Assembly: GCA_944386445.1 (NCBI GenBank)
Contig: CALXBD010000089.1
Span: 1 to 45,263, forward strand
Source of the DNA: an uncultured Clostridia bacterium
GTDB taxonomy: Bacteria > Bacillota > Clostridia > Oscillospirales > Ruminococcaceae
Direction: 5' to 3'
DNA length: 45,263 nucleotides
The translations under genes were made by a program, and so were the position numbers. The notes beneath the pieces were generated by a model. That model ran no database searches. It was not told the origin of the DNA and saw nothing but the letters and a program-made list of their open reading frames with translations. Positions 16,497 through 23,861 of this stretch are shown here, in pieces (within the stretch, counting starts at the first letter, position 1; each line of letters opens with the position of its first letter).

Positions 16497-17342
16497 GTGA
16501 GCAGCCGGAAACTGGAACCGTTTATCCGCTATGCGGAAAAGACCGATTACCTTCCCAACAGGGATTTTGTTTGTGCCTATGACTGTAGGCTGCTTTATTG
16601 CCTTAGCGGGCGGGGGACACTCCGCTTCGAAGACGCGGCCTATCAGCTTGTGCCCGGAACCCTGTGCCTGTATCCATCGGGTATCCGATATCTGCCGTTG
16701 AGCGCTGCGGAGGAGCCAATGCAGTTTGTCATTTTGAATTTTGATTATACCTGCAGCCATTCCGAGCAGGTGAATACTTTTGAACCGGTTCGTCCTGAGC
16801 TGTTCGATTCAAGACGATTCATTCCAAGCTGGGGTGAAACCGGGGAACCAAACTTTGAAAAACCACAAATTCTGCCGGATTTCCAGAACGTTGAAAACGA
16901 GCTTCTGGAGATTGTCAGAGAGTGGAAGATGAAACAGCTTCATTACCGGGAAGTCGCCTCTTCACTTCTGACTCCGGTTCTATATCGGGTTCTGCGCCGT
17001 TTAGCCGTCAGTACGCAAGGGGGCCAGAGGGTAGAGGAGGTGCTTGATTTTATTCATACGCATTATGCCCAGCATTTGGACTATGGCCTCATGGCGCAGC
17101 GCTTTCATTACCATCCATATTATTTAAATGCTCTCATAAAAGCTCGGACGGGACAGTCTCTGCATCGATACCTTTTGGGGTATCGGATCCGGGAGGCCTG
17201 CCGCCTGCTTGTATCCACCGATGACTTGGTCGGAGAGATCGCCCGTGCAGTGGGCTTTGAAAATAAAGACCATTTTTCAGCCAGTTTTAAAAAGATCATT
17301 GGGTTATCCCCGCTGCAGTATCGGAAGGAGCATAATCTATAA
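16497..17342 (+). CDS. AraC-family transcriptional regulator
   Basis: 281 residues starting at GTG 16497, 6 nt after GGAGG. Residues about 25-85 form a cupin-like sensor domain (LLYCLSGRGTLRFED, LVPGTLCLYPSGIRYLPL). Residues about 180-281 hold two helix-turn-helix units: LDYGLMAQRFHYHPYYLNALIKA and DLVGEIARAVGFENKDHFSASF, ending with the signature GLSPLQYRKE. The cupin suggests a sugar or small organic ligand. It is divergent from the U32/QueG-like operon with overlapping promoters and most likely controls it and itself. Confidence 0.92.
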   Translation: MSSRKLEPFIRYAEKTDYLPNRDFVCAYDCRLLYCLSGRGTLRFEDAAYQLVPGTLCLYPSGIRYLPLSAAEEPMQFVILNFDYTCSHSEQVNTFEPVRPELFDSRRFIPSWGETGEPNFEKPQILPDFQNVENELLEIVREWKMKQLHYREVASSLLTPVLYRVLRRLAVSTQGGQRVEEVLDFIHTHYAQHLDYGLMAQRFHYHPYYLNALIKARTGQSLHRYLLGYRIREACRLLVSTDDLVGEIARAVGFENKDHFSASFKKIIGLSPLQYRKEHNL

Positions 17343-17359
17343 CTTTTTTCTCGGGAAAA

Positions 17360-17393
17360 CGCAACAAAACCGGGGCCTTTAAAAGGCCCCGGT
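17360..17393 (-). terminator. Strong intrinsic terminator between convergent genes
   Basis: 12-bp stem ACCGGGGCCTTT/AAAGGCCCCGGT (17369-17393), followed on the minus strand by TTTTGTTGC. It ends the leftward Gfo/Idh operon and may also block rightward read-through from the AraC gene. Confidence 0.9.
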
Positions 17394-17440
17394 CAAAGTA
17401 TCATGTGATTTTCTTTTGAACAGGTTCATATCCTGCAATT

Positions 17441-18481
17441 TCAGATATTGGCCCAAACCCGTTTTTCAGCGGATTCCATAATTGCGTCCAACACCCGTTG
17501 GCAGGAAAGTCCTTCCTCCAGCCCAGGGGTGAAAGGATCCTTTTCCCCGCGAAGCATCCGGATAAATTCCCTCATTTGTACAGAGTGAGCAAAGTATTCC
17601 TCGGGAACGGCATGCTCCGCAAAAGCTCCGTCTTCCAGCATCCAGAGCCGGTCATTGTGGTTTAAATTGAAGCGCAGCGCTCCCTTATCCCCATAAATTT
17701 CCATGGAAATAGTATTTTTATGTCCGATTGCGCACCGGGTGATGCCAAAGGTTCCGATCGCTCCTCCAGAATATTCGGCCAGGAAATTGCAGGTGTCGTC
17801 TGTTTCCACTGGAGCCAGTTCCTCGCTGTCCAGCCGTTTCCGCCAGGGAACCACTGTCTGCAGATCTGCACAAACGCGTGTTACGGGTCCGGCCAGGAAA
17901 GTAGATAGATCGAGCAGATGAACTCCGAGGTCACCGGAAACCCCATAACGGGCGTATTCTTTTACAAAACGCCAATCCAGCCGGCGCCCTTCTATAAAGG
18001 CGCTGTCCTTCAGGTACTGCACATATACCGAATTGATTTTTCCTAATTTTCCATCTTCAACATATTTCCGCGCATACCGAACCGCCGGCATGAAACGGTA
18101 AGAAAAGCAGACCATTGCCGGAATCCCAGCCGCAGATGCCGCCTTGTAAAGGGCTTCCACTTCCTCCACGTTGATCCCTACTGGCTTTTCCACGCTGAAA
18201 GGCTTTCGTGCCGATACCGCTTCCATAGCCATGGGGCAGTGAAGGTAGTTGGGGGTACAAATGTCTACCGCATCCACATCCTCGCATGCAATCAGGGCCT
18301 TGTAATCGGAAAACTGCCGCTCTGATGGGACACCGTATTTTTCCGCTGTGCGCTTCAAGGCTTCCGGATTAATATCGCAAAGTGCGGTAATGGTCACGCC
18401 ATCCTCTTCGCTGAGTTGTGGAAGATGAACTCCATTTGCAATTCCTCCGCAGCCAATCAGGCCGATCCGAATAGGTTTCAT
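17441..18481 (-). CDS. Gfo/Idh/MocA-family NAD(P)-dependent oxidoreductase
   Basis: 346 residues. The Rossmann domain has IGLIGCGGIANGVHLPQL, CDINPEALKRTAEKYGV and the conserved EKPVG with catalytic-site Lys near 97. The C-terminal domain has the substrate motif SGDLGVHLLDL with the conserved His. These enzymes oxidise or reduce hydroxyls of sugars, inositols and related compounds. The ATG at 18481 overlaps the ThuA stop (ATGA) and follows AAAGGAG. ThuA plus Gfo/Idh is a recurring catabolic pair acting on 3-keto sugars (trehalose utilisation type), so a 3-keto glycoside route is plausible. Specific substrate unknown. Confidence 0.9.
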   Translation of the reverse strand: MKPIRIGLIGCGGIANGVHLPQLSEEDGVTITALCDINPEALKRTAEKYGVPSERQFSDYKALIACEDVDAVDICTPNYLHCPMAMEAVSARKPFSVEKPVGINVEEVEALYKAASAAGIPAMVCFSYRFMPAVRYARKYVEDGKLGKINSVYVQYLKDSAFIEGRRLDWRFVKEYARYGVSGDLGVHLLDLSTFLAGPVTRVCADLQTVVPWRKRLDSEELAPVETDDTCNFLAEYSGGAIGTFGITRCAIGHKNTISMEIYGDKGALRFNLNHNDRLWMLEDGAFAEHAVPEEYFAHSVQMREFIRMLRGEKDPFTPGLEEGLSCQRVLDAIMESAEKRVWANI

Positions 18482-19278
18482 TTGTTTTGCTCCTTTCCTC
18501 CGCTGCCGGGAAGATCCAAATGCTTTCGTTCCCGATCAGAACGTCCTTCAAATTTATCTTTTACAGGCTCCAACGCTTCATAATGTCCCAGAGTAGGGTG
18601 GGGACCTCCTGAAGGTTTTGCCCATTCTACGGCGTTTTTCAAAAGTTGTGAGATGTCCTCTCTGTAAAAAGTGGGGTATTCCTCATGACCGGGCCGGAAA
18701 TAAAAGATTTTTCCCAAACCGCGATAATAGCAGCAGCCGCTGCGGAAAACCTCTCCGCCGGAAAACCAGCTGATGAAAACAAGGTTGTCAGGCGCAGGAA
18801 CTTCAAAACGTTCTCCATATGTCTCTTCCTGAGGCAACTCTATGTATTCCGGCAACCCCCGGGCAATCGGATGCCCCGGCTCAATGACCCAGATGCGTTC
18901 CAATTCATCGTTTTCCCGCCATTTGGAGCGGCAAACCGTGCCCATAAGCCGGACGAAGGGCTTACACAGATGAGCTGAATGTAAAACAATGAATCCCATA
19001 CCGTCCAGTACCCGCAGTTGAACACGCTTTGCAATTTCATCCGGAATTTTGTCGTGAGCACAATGTGCCCACCAGACCAGGACATCCGTCTGATCCAGCA
19101 ATTCCTGGGACAGGCCGCATTCCGGATCTTCTAATGTAGCTGTGCGTACCTGATAGTGCTCGTTTCCTGCAAAAATCTGTCGGATTGCTCCGTGAATCCC
19201 CTCCGGGTAGACCTTTGCAATTTTGGGGGATTTTTCGGAAAGGAATTCATTCCATACGGTGATTTTGATAGGCTCCAT
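18478..19278 (-). CDS. ThuA-family protein (trehalose utilisation-like)
   Basis: 266 residues with the class I glutamine amidotransferase-like fold of ThuA: KITVWNEFLSEK, VLVWWAHCAHDKI, DGMGFIVLHSAH, VIEPGHPIARGL, GKIFYFRPGHEEYP. ThuA of rhizobia takes part in breakdown of 3-keto-trehalose-like products; the WNE and WWxHxxHDKIP motifs place this protein in that branch. ATG at 19278 follows GAAGGAGG. First gene of a two-gene operon with the Gfo/Idh oxidoreductase, divergent from an AraC regulator. The tail after residue 235 is charged and not conserved as far as I can tell. Confidence 0.88.
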   Translation of the reverse strand: MEPIKITVWNEFLSEKSPKIAKVYPEGIHGAIRQIFAGNEHYQVRTATLEDPECGLSQELLDQTDVLVWWAHCAHDKIPDEIAKRVQLRVLDGMGFIVLHSAHLCKPFVRLMGTVCRSKWRENDELERIWVIEPGHPIARGLPEYIELPQEETYGERFEVPAPDNLVFISWFSGGEVFRSGCCYYRGLGKIFYFRPGHEEYPTFYREDISQLLKNAVEWAKPSGGPHPTLGHYEALEPVKDKFEGRSDRERKHLDLPGSGGKEQNK

Positions 19279-19322
19279 TTAAATGCCTCCTTCATCCTGT
19301 TTTGGATTTTCTGCTTGCTATC

Positions 19323-19352
19323 ATTGTAATTTGCAGCCGTTTTTGTTACAAT
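19323..19352. promoter_or_regulatory. Symmetrical divergent promoter pair (ThuA operon and AraC gene)
   Basis: Inverted repeat ATTGTAA-N16-TTACAAT. On the plus strand it reads TTGTAA-N17-TACAAT toward the AraC gene; on the minus strand it reads exactly TTGTAA-N17-TACAAT toward the ThuA gene. Each -35 occupies the same bases as the other strand's -10. Confidence 0.75.
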
Positions 19353-19399
19353 GTATCTGTCGGTAGGATTTTTGTAAAAAAACGCAAATGGAGGCCGTT

Positions 19400-20251
19400 A
19401 TGCGAAAAATTGCTTTGCAGCAGCTTCAGGATATGGATGTTTCATTTTACCGGCTGATATCTATGCGGTATTCCTGGGCGCCCGGATCTGTGGATCGCTT
19501 TGTGGAGCGTGCGAGGGCTGATAATTTGTTGGTTTACCTCATCCACGGGGAACGTCACTATACTAAAGATGAAAACAGCAAAGAGGAGTTTCTGCAAATT
19601 GTAGGCGGAGATATTCTATTTGCCCCTACTGGAAGCAATTATGTTTCTACGCTTCAGCTCAAAGAGGGGGAAGCTTTCTCGGAAGGAATCTTTGTGAATT
19701 TTGCAATCCGGGATGAACAGGGACAGGAAATTTGTCCCGGTGACCTCCCTGTCTGGATGGCCCATGACATCGATGGACGATACTTTCGGATGTTTGAAAA
19801 ACTGCTAACTTCTGTGCTGCAGGGAAGCGGCGGAAATCTATCTTCCAAAGCACAGCTTTCGCGTCTCTTGCAGGAATTGATTGCCCAGGTCAGAATTCAG
19901 GATTCTTTTGGACCGGAATTGGAAGCAATATATCCTGCTGTCATAAGGCTGGAACGCTGCCCTCAGGAGCCTGTTTCGGTGCCGGAGCTGGCAAAGCTCT
20001 GCTTTTTGAGTGAGAGTACCTTTCGGAAAAAGTTCGAAACGTACGCTCACGTTTCTCCGATCCAATATCGAAATCGGATTCGGCTTCAGAAGGCGATTGG
20101 ACTCCTTCGAAACGGCATCTACACCGTGGAAGAAACGGCTGAGGCGATGGGGTATCACGATGCGGCACATCTCAGTAATGCTGTCAAAAAGGCAACAGGC
20201 ATGACACCAAGGGAGATCGCAGGAACAGTGTCCGATAATTCCGATACATAA
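19400..20251 (+). CDS. AraC-family transcriptional regulator
   Basis: 283 residues from ATG 19400, 5 nt after GGAGG; an in-frame ATG at 19388 overlaps that ribosome binding site and is less likely. N-terminal cupin-like domain (LLVYLIHGERHYT, VGGDILFAPTGSNYVS). C-terminal DNA-binding domain: PVSVPELAKLCFLSESTFRKKFETY, then TVEETAEAMGYHDAAHLSNAVKK and GMTPREIAG. Probably senses a sugar and regulates the divergent ThuA-Gfo/Idh operon. Confidence 0.92.
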   Translation: MRKIALQQLQDMDVSFYRLISMRYSWAPGSVDRFVERARADNLLVYLIHGERHYTKDENSKEEFLQIVGGDILFAPTGSNYVSTLQLKEGEAFSEGIFVNFAIRDEQGQEICPGDLPVWMAHDIDGRYFRMFEKLLTSVLQGSGGNLSSKAQLSRLLQELIAQVRIQDSFGPELEAIYPAVIRLERCPQEPVSVPELAKLCFLSESTFRKKFETYAHVSPIQYRNRIRLQKAIGLLRNGIYTVEETAEAMGYHDAAHLSNAVKKATGMTPREIAGTVSDNSDT

Positions 20252-20261
20252 ATGTATTGTT

Positions 20262-20296
20262 TAAAAAAAGAAACACCGGCAGGATTCCGCCGGTGT
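20262..20296 (-). terminator. Intrinsic terminator of FeMo-co-like gene
   Basis: 8-bp stem ACACCGGC/GCCGGTGT with loop AGGATTCC, followed on the minus strand by TTTCTTTTTTT. Lies between the AraC gene and the convergent NifX-like gene. Confidence 0.88.
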
Positions 20297-20316
20297 AAAG
20301 GTTAAGCTTTGAATTT

Positions 20317-20739
20317 TTAGTGATTTCCTGCACAGCCATGCTTGTCTTCGCCGCAGTGGCAGGAACCGCCCTCTTCGTGACCATGACAGTCATGCCCATC
20401 TTCGTGATGATGGCTGCATACAGTGTCGGGATTATAGCAAAGGTTCCCAGCCAAAAATGCTGCAACCGCTTCATCGGCAGAACCTGTTACGCCTGGATAA
20501 AGCTGAATCCCTGCCTGTGCCAATGCTGTCCGTGCGCCGCCTCCGATGCCCCCGCAAATAAGGACATCCACGCCGCACAGCTTTAGAAAGCCGGCCAGTG
20601 CCCCGTGACCGCCTCCAGACGGAGCAACAGTTTTCGATTCTTTTACTGCGCCGTTTTCCACAACATAAAGCTGGAACAAGGCTGTATGGCCAAAATGTTG
20701 AAATACTTGACCGTTTTCATACGGAACCGCAATCTTCAT
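20317..20739 (-). CDS. NifX/NifB-type dinitrogenase Fe-Mo cofactor-binding-like protein with His/Cys tail
   Basis: 140 residues. Residues 1-100 match the FeMo-co-binding-like fold (KIAVPYENGQVFQHFGHTA; GVDVLICGGIGGGARTAL; GVTGSADEAVAAFLAG), a family found in many anaerobes without nitrogenase. Residues 101-140 form a metal-binding tail very rich in His and Cys (CSHHHEDGHDCHGHEEGG, then CHCGEDKHGC). ATG at 20739 is 7 nt after AAGGAGG. Likely cytoplasmic carrier or sensor of an Fe-S/Mo-Fe-S or other metal cluster; no nitrogenase genes are nearby. Confidence 0.88.
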   Translation of the reverse strand: MKIAVPYENGQVFQHFGHTALFQLYVVENGAVKESKTVAPSGGGHGALAGFLKLCGVDVLICGGIGGGARTALAQAGIQLYPGVTGSADEAVAAFLAGNLCYNPDTVCSHHHEDGHDCHGHEEGGSCHCGEDKHGCAGNH

Positions 20740-20766
20740 AAATAAGCCTCCTTAGATATTTCTTCA

Positions 20767-20795
20767 ATTGTACACCCCTGAGGTGGAAAAGTCAA
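20767..20795 (-). promoter_or_regulatory. Promoter of NifX-like gene
   Basis: TTGACT, 17-nt spacer, TACAAT on the minus strand. The spacer contains a small inverted repeat CACC-N5-GGTG that could bind a regulator. Confidence 0.8.
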
Positions 20796-20879
20796 TAAGA
20801 TATACTTTTCCGGTATAAAATAGTCTTGTGTTCTTTGGGCGGAAATCTAAAAATAAGTAAAATTTTTGCTGAAAAAATA

Positions 20880-20909
20880 TTAGAACCCTGATTGGAATTA
20901 TGCTACAAT
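20880..20909 (+). promoter_or_regulatory. Extended -10 promoter of GH172 gene
   Basis: TGCTACAAT fits an extended -10 (TGnTACAAT at 20901-20909); the -35 TTAGAA at 20880 is poor. It lies 32 nt before the start codon. Confidence 0.55.
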
Positions 20910-20940
20910 AGTGTCAATACCTGTTGGAAGGATGATCTGA

Positions 20941-22020
20941 ATGTTTGATGGACTGAATATGGGAATGGGAAATCTGTATCTGCTTTCAAACGCCAAAACC
21001 CGCTCAATTTCTCCGGAAAATTTTACCGGAGAAAAAGGAAAGGGCGGCATGTGTGAACTGGAAAACGGCTCGGCTAAATCCGCAGCTCGGGAATTAGGAC
21101 GAGGATGGAAGGTCAATCCCTTTATCCGGATCCCGGCTGGGGAAACCTTTGTCATTGCTGATGTGGAGGGTCCCGGCTGTATCCAGCATATTTGGCTGAC
21201 CCCTACGGGCTTTTGGAGGAGTACCATTCTTCGGATTTACTGGGATGATCGGGAAGCGCCTTCCGTTGAGTGCCCCATCGGGGATTTTTTTGCCAGCGGC
21301 TGGAATGAGTTTTCCCAGATATCCTCTTTGGCCGTCTGTGTAAATCCTGGCAGCGCTTTTAACTGCTATTGGCCAATGCCGTTCCGGAAGCATTGCCGCA
21401 TGACGCTTGAGAATCGCAGTGATGATACGATTACCATGTATTATCAGATCGATTATACCCTTACGGATGTTCCGGAAGATGCCGGATATTTCCATGCACA
21501 GTTCAGGCGTGTGAACCCTTTGCCGTATAAATCCAACTATGTTATTTTGGACGGTGTCCGGGGAAAAGGGCAGTATGTCGGTACATACATGGCTTGGGGA
21601 GTCAATAACAGCGGCTGGTGGGGAGAAGGTGAGATCAAATTCTTCCTGGATGGAGATGGAGAATTTCCTACGATCTGCGGTACCGGTACGGAAGATTATT
21701 TCTGCGGCTCCTATAATTTCGAGAATAAAAAAGAGCATCGGTACCAGTCTTTTACCACTCCTTACGCCGGTATGGCCGTAACTGGCACAGATGGCCTATA
21801 CCGCAGTCAACTGCGTTTTGGCTTATACCGCTGGCATATTATGGATCCTATTCGTTTTGAATCAGACCTGAAGGTAACGATTCAGGCGTTGGGCTGGCGC
21901 AATGACGGGCGGTATCTTCCGCTGCAGGATGATATTGCCTCAGTGGCGTTCTGGTATCAGGATGGAGTGGCAGCGCCTTTTCCGGCTTTGCCCGATAGGG
22001 ATGCCTTGGAAGTTATTTAA
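20941..22020 (+). CDS. GH172 (DUF2961) glycoside hydrolase
   Basis: 359 residues. Members of GH172 act on furanosides (difructose dianhydride I, D-arabinofuranosides and related links). Family features seen: the opening KTRSISPENFTGEKGKGGM with the early ENxTG-type motif, PGCIQHIWLT, YWDDREAPSVECPIGDFF, YYQIDYTL, and the active-site region DGDGEFPTICGTGTEDYFCG followed by YRWHIMDPIRF. No signal peptide is present, so the enzyme should act in the cytoplasm on imported oligosaccharide. ATG at 20941 follows AAGGATG. A methyltransferase gene follows 22 nt later and may be cotranscribed. Substrate not predictable here. Confidence 0.9.
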   Translation: MFDGLNMGMGNLYLLSNAKTRSISPENFTGEKGKGGMCELENGSAKSAARELGRGWKVNPFIRIPAGETFVIADVEGPGCIQHIWLTPTGFWRSTILRIYWDDREAPSVECPIGDFFASGWNEFSQISSLAVCVNPGSAFNCYWPMPFRKHCRMTLENRSDDTITMYYQIDYTLTDVPEDAGYFHAQFRRVNPLPYKSNYVILDGVRGKGQYVGTYMAWGVNNSGWWGEGEIKFFLDGDGEFPTICGTGTEDYFCGSYNFENKKEHRYQSFTTPYAGMAVTGTDGLYRSQLRFGLYRWHIMDPIRFESDLKVTIQALGWRNDGRYLPLQDDIASVAFWYQDGVAAPFPALPDRDALEVI

Positions 22021-22042
22021 TCGTCTGAATAAAGGAGTTTTT

Positions 22043-22639
22043 ATGAAAAATTCAGATCAGATGCGGAAGTTTTTCGATCAGATGGCTTCCAATTGGGATA
22101 ATTTGCCCGCCGAAGCGGAAATCCGGGATGCTTTGGCTGAAAAAATGGCGATTCCTAAAGGCAGTGTCATTGCGGATATCGGCTGCGGGCAAGGTGTATT
22201 TTTCCCACATCTGCTGAAAACCTTTCCTAAGGAACTAATCGGGATTGATTTATCCGGGGAAATGCTCCATTATGCGGAATTGCTCCATCCGGAACCCAAT
22301 ATTCGATTGATTCAAGGAGATATTTTGGAAGTCGAATTGCCTTTGCTGGATGCAGCTGTCATGTATAATTGTTATCCGCACATATTAGACAAACAGGCGT
22401 TATCTAAACGGCTGGCTCAGCTGGTTCGGCCCGGCGGAATTGCTGCCATCGCTCACGGGGCGGGACGAGATATCATTAATGCCCGTCATCGGGAGGGCTT
22501 GGCATTTACGCTTTCTGTTCCGTTGGAAGCACCATATGTCGAAGCTGAAAAATTTCTTCCCTGGTTTCGGGCGGACGTTATGGAGGATGAACAGGGATGG
22601 TATCTCCTCCGTTTGATACGAACCGATAGACAAATCTAG
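22043..22639 (+). CDS. Class I SAM-dependent methyltransferase
   Basis: 199 residues from ATG 22043 after AAAGGAG. The frame stays open upstream but that part overlaps the GH172 gene. SAM motif I is VIADIGCGQGVFFPHLL; acidic motif II LIGIDLSGEML; motif post-I RLIQGDILEVELP; and LVRPGGIAAIAHGAGRD as the late strand motif. N-terminal SNWDNLPAE is typical of UbiE/Methyltransf_11-like small-molecule methylases. The substrate is unknown; HxxGRDxxN resembles a subset found in Clostridia next to metal or sugar genes. Confidence 0.88.
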   Translation: MKNSDQMRKFFDQMASNWDNLPAEAEIRDALAEKMAIPKGSVIADIGCGQGVFFPHLLKTFPKELIGIDLSGEMLHYAELLHPEPNIRLIQGDILEVELPLLDAAVMYNCYPHILDKQALSKRLAQLVRPGGIAAIAHGAGRDIINARHREGLAFTLSVPLEAPYVEAEKFLPWFRADVMEDEQGWYLLRLIRTDRQI

Positions 22640-22654
22640 TATTCATTTGGGCAG

Positions 22655-22712
22655 GCTCCATTTGGCCTTTCTCCAGTAATCTGACTGAGAGAAAGCCAAA
22701 TGGAGCTTTTTT
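22655..22712 (+). terminator. Long intrinsic terminator
   Basis: GCTCCATTTGG-containing stem of about 18 bp with one bulged C, loop about 15 nt, then TTTTTT. Ends the GH172-methyltransferase transcript. Confidence 0.92.
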
Positions 22713-22808
22713 AGGGTATCAACAAATCTCTATAAATACAAGTGAAATGCATATAAATGTATTAAAATAGTTTAAAATAAAATATTTTTGTATTTTTCCA
22801 AAAAACTA

Positions 22809-22837
22809 TTGCATATTTTTGAAATATGGTGTATAAT
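22809..22837 (+). promoter_or_regulatory. Strong promoter of the 68-residue protein
   Basis: TTGCAT, 17-nt spacer, TATAAT, within a very AT-rich stretch (about 22715-22870) that may act as an UP element. Transcription would start about 30 nt before the gene's AAAGGGG ribosome binding site. Confidence 0.85.
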
Positions 22838-22875
22838 CTAATCATAGAAATTCAACTTGGAAAGGGGCCCTGGTT

Positions 22876-23082
22876 ATGACGAATATGGAAGTTAAGAAAG
22901 CGCTGCTGTTGTTGGACAAGAAAGATTCGGCAAGAAGTCTGGCTGTTGCAGAAGAATTCTTGGAAAAAGGATACGATCTTTACGCACAGGGCGATATGGT
23001 GTTGTTTTTTAATCAAAACATGATCCCTGTAAGCTATTCGCCGGAAGTTTCACCAGCTTCGTTCGATTGCGTAATTCGGTGA
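22876..23082 (+). CDS. Small protein resembling the N-terminal half of an MGS-like domain
   Basis: 68 residues, ATG at 22876 behind AAAGGGG. The pattern KKALLLLDKKDSARSLAV, FLEKGYDLYAQGDMV, FFNQNMIPVSYS follows the strand-helix-strand-helix-strand order of the MGS-like allosteric domain of carbamoyl-phosphate synthase (compare the general LLSxxDxDKxxAxxLAxxLxxLGFxLxATxGTxxxLxxxGIPV pattern). The usual domain has about 100-140 residues, so only the first half is present and there is no phosphate-binding TEGT loop (QGDM instead). It has its own strong promoter and terminator, so it is expressed alone. Function is not known; the resemblance is by eye. Confidence 0.7.
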   Translation: MTNMEVKKALLLLDKKDSARSLAVAEEFLEKGYDLYAQGDMVLFFNQNMIPVSYSPEVSPASFDCVIR

Positions 23083-23111
23083 GATTCCGTACCAAATGAT
23101 AAACGTAAGAG

Positions 23112-23152
23112 AGGGAATTGGCATCGTTTGTTGACGAAGCCAATTCCCTTTC
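23112..23152 (+). terminator. Intrinsic terminator after small MGS-like gene
   Basis: 11-bp stem AGGGAATTGGC/GCCAATTCCCT with a 16-nt loop, followed by TTCGTC. Only a short T-run follows. Confidence 0.75.
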
Positions 23153-23226
23153 GTCAAAATGTGATATTCTCACAACATTAAGGCCACATTACAAGAGAAA
23201 AAATGGAAATATTCACAAAACGTTCA

Positions 23227-23255
23227 TTGACAAAAATTGCGATTGGGAGTATACT
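23227..23255 (+). promoter_or_regulatory. Promoter of MarR-citrate synthase operon
   Basis: Consensus TTGACA, 17-nt spacer, TATACT. The MarR-type operator follows directly. Confidence 0.88.
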
Positions 23256-23260
23256 TAAAA

Positions 23261-23282
23261 TTAGTAAACCTTTATTTACTAA
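23261..23282. promoter_or_regulatory. MarR-type operator
   Basis: Perfect inverted repeat TTAGTAAA-N6-TTTACTAA spanning the expected transcription start and lying just before the MarR ribosome binding site. Size and sequence fit MarR/SlyA operators, implying self-repression. Confidence 0.75.
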
Positions 23283-23297
23283 CCAGGAGGGGATCGT

Positions 23298-23831
23298 TTG
23301 GCAGAATGCGATTTTACCCCCCAGAGAAACTTGAATGATCGGAAAAGCCGATTGTTGTTTTTGGTCTCCATCTACCGGAAACTGATGCGGCCTTTGGAAG
23401 ATTGCTTCCGAGGGAAGTATACCAGTCTGCAATTGTGGACAATCTTGATCCTGGACGCGGGGGGACCCATGCCAATGGGGAAATTGGCGGAGGCTGTGCG
23501 GATTCCCAAACAGCAGATGTCCCGATTGGCAGAGGGCCTTGAGGCAGAGGGAATACTCGTGAAAAAAGTGGATCCCAATGACCGCCGCAGATTACTGGTT
23601 GGATTGTCAGAGCAGGCTTTGGCAGAAATGAACGCGGGATGGATGGAGTTCGAAAGGCGTGCAGAAGGACTGCTCTCTGTGTTGGATGAAAGCGAACGCC
23701 GTGAATTTAATGCAGCAGCAGATACCATGAATCGATTGCTGGTAAAGCTGCCAAGGGACGCGTTTGGACAGCTGAGACCAGAAAAAGCTGATTTTGAATC
23801 AGAAATCAATCATTGTGAACCGGAGTCGTGA
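23298..23831 (+). CDS. MarR-family transcriptional regulator
   Basis: 177 residues starting at TTG 23298 behind an ideal AGGAGGGG; the first in-frame ATG is much later, inside the domain. Winged helix: TSLQLWTILILDAGG, MPMGKLAEAVRIPKQQMSRLAEGLEAEG (recognition helix), and the wing KKVDPNDRRRLLVGLS with the conserved DxRR. The C-terminal helices dimerise. The gene begins an operon with citrate synthase 31 nt downstream and has its own palindromic operator. Ligand unknown; it may tie citrate synthase supply to a metabolite or stress signal. Confidence 0.9.
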   Translation: MAECDFTPQRNLNDRKSRLLFLVSIYRKLMRPLEDCFRGKYTSLQLWTILILDAGGPMPMGKLAEAVRIPKQQMSRLAEGLEAEGILVKKVDPNDRRRLLVGLSEQALAEMNAGWMEFERRAEGLLSVLDESERREFNAAADTMNRLLVKLPRDAFGQLRPEKADFESEINHCEPES

Positions 23832-23861
23832 CTGTATGACGGTCGGAAAGGTAGGAGAATT

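Noticed and set aside
21094-21738. 214-codon minus-strand open frame inside GH172
   Set aside because: No motif and no upstream ribosome binding site; antisense shadow.
21902-22042. N-terminal extension of the methyltransferase
   Set aside because: Overlaps the GH172 gene; the ATG at 22043 has AAAGGAG at ideal spacing.
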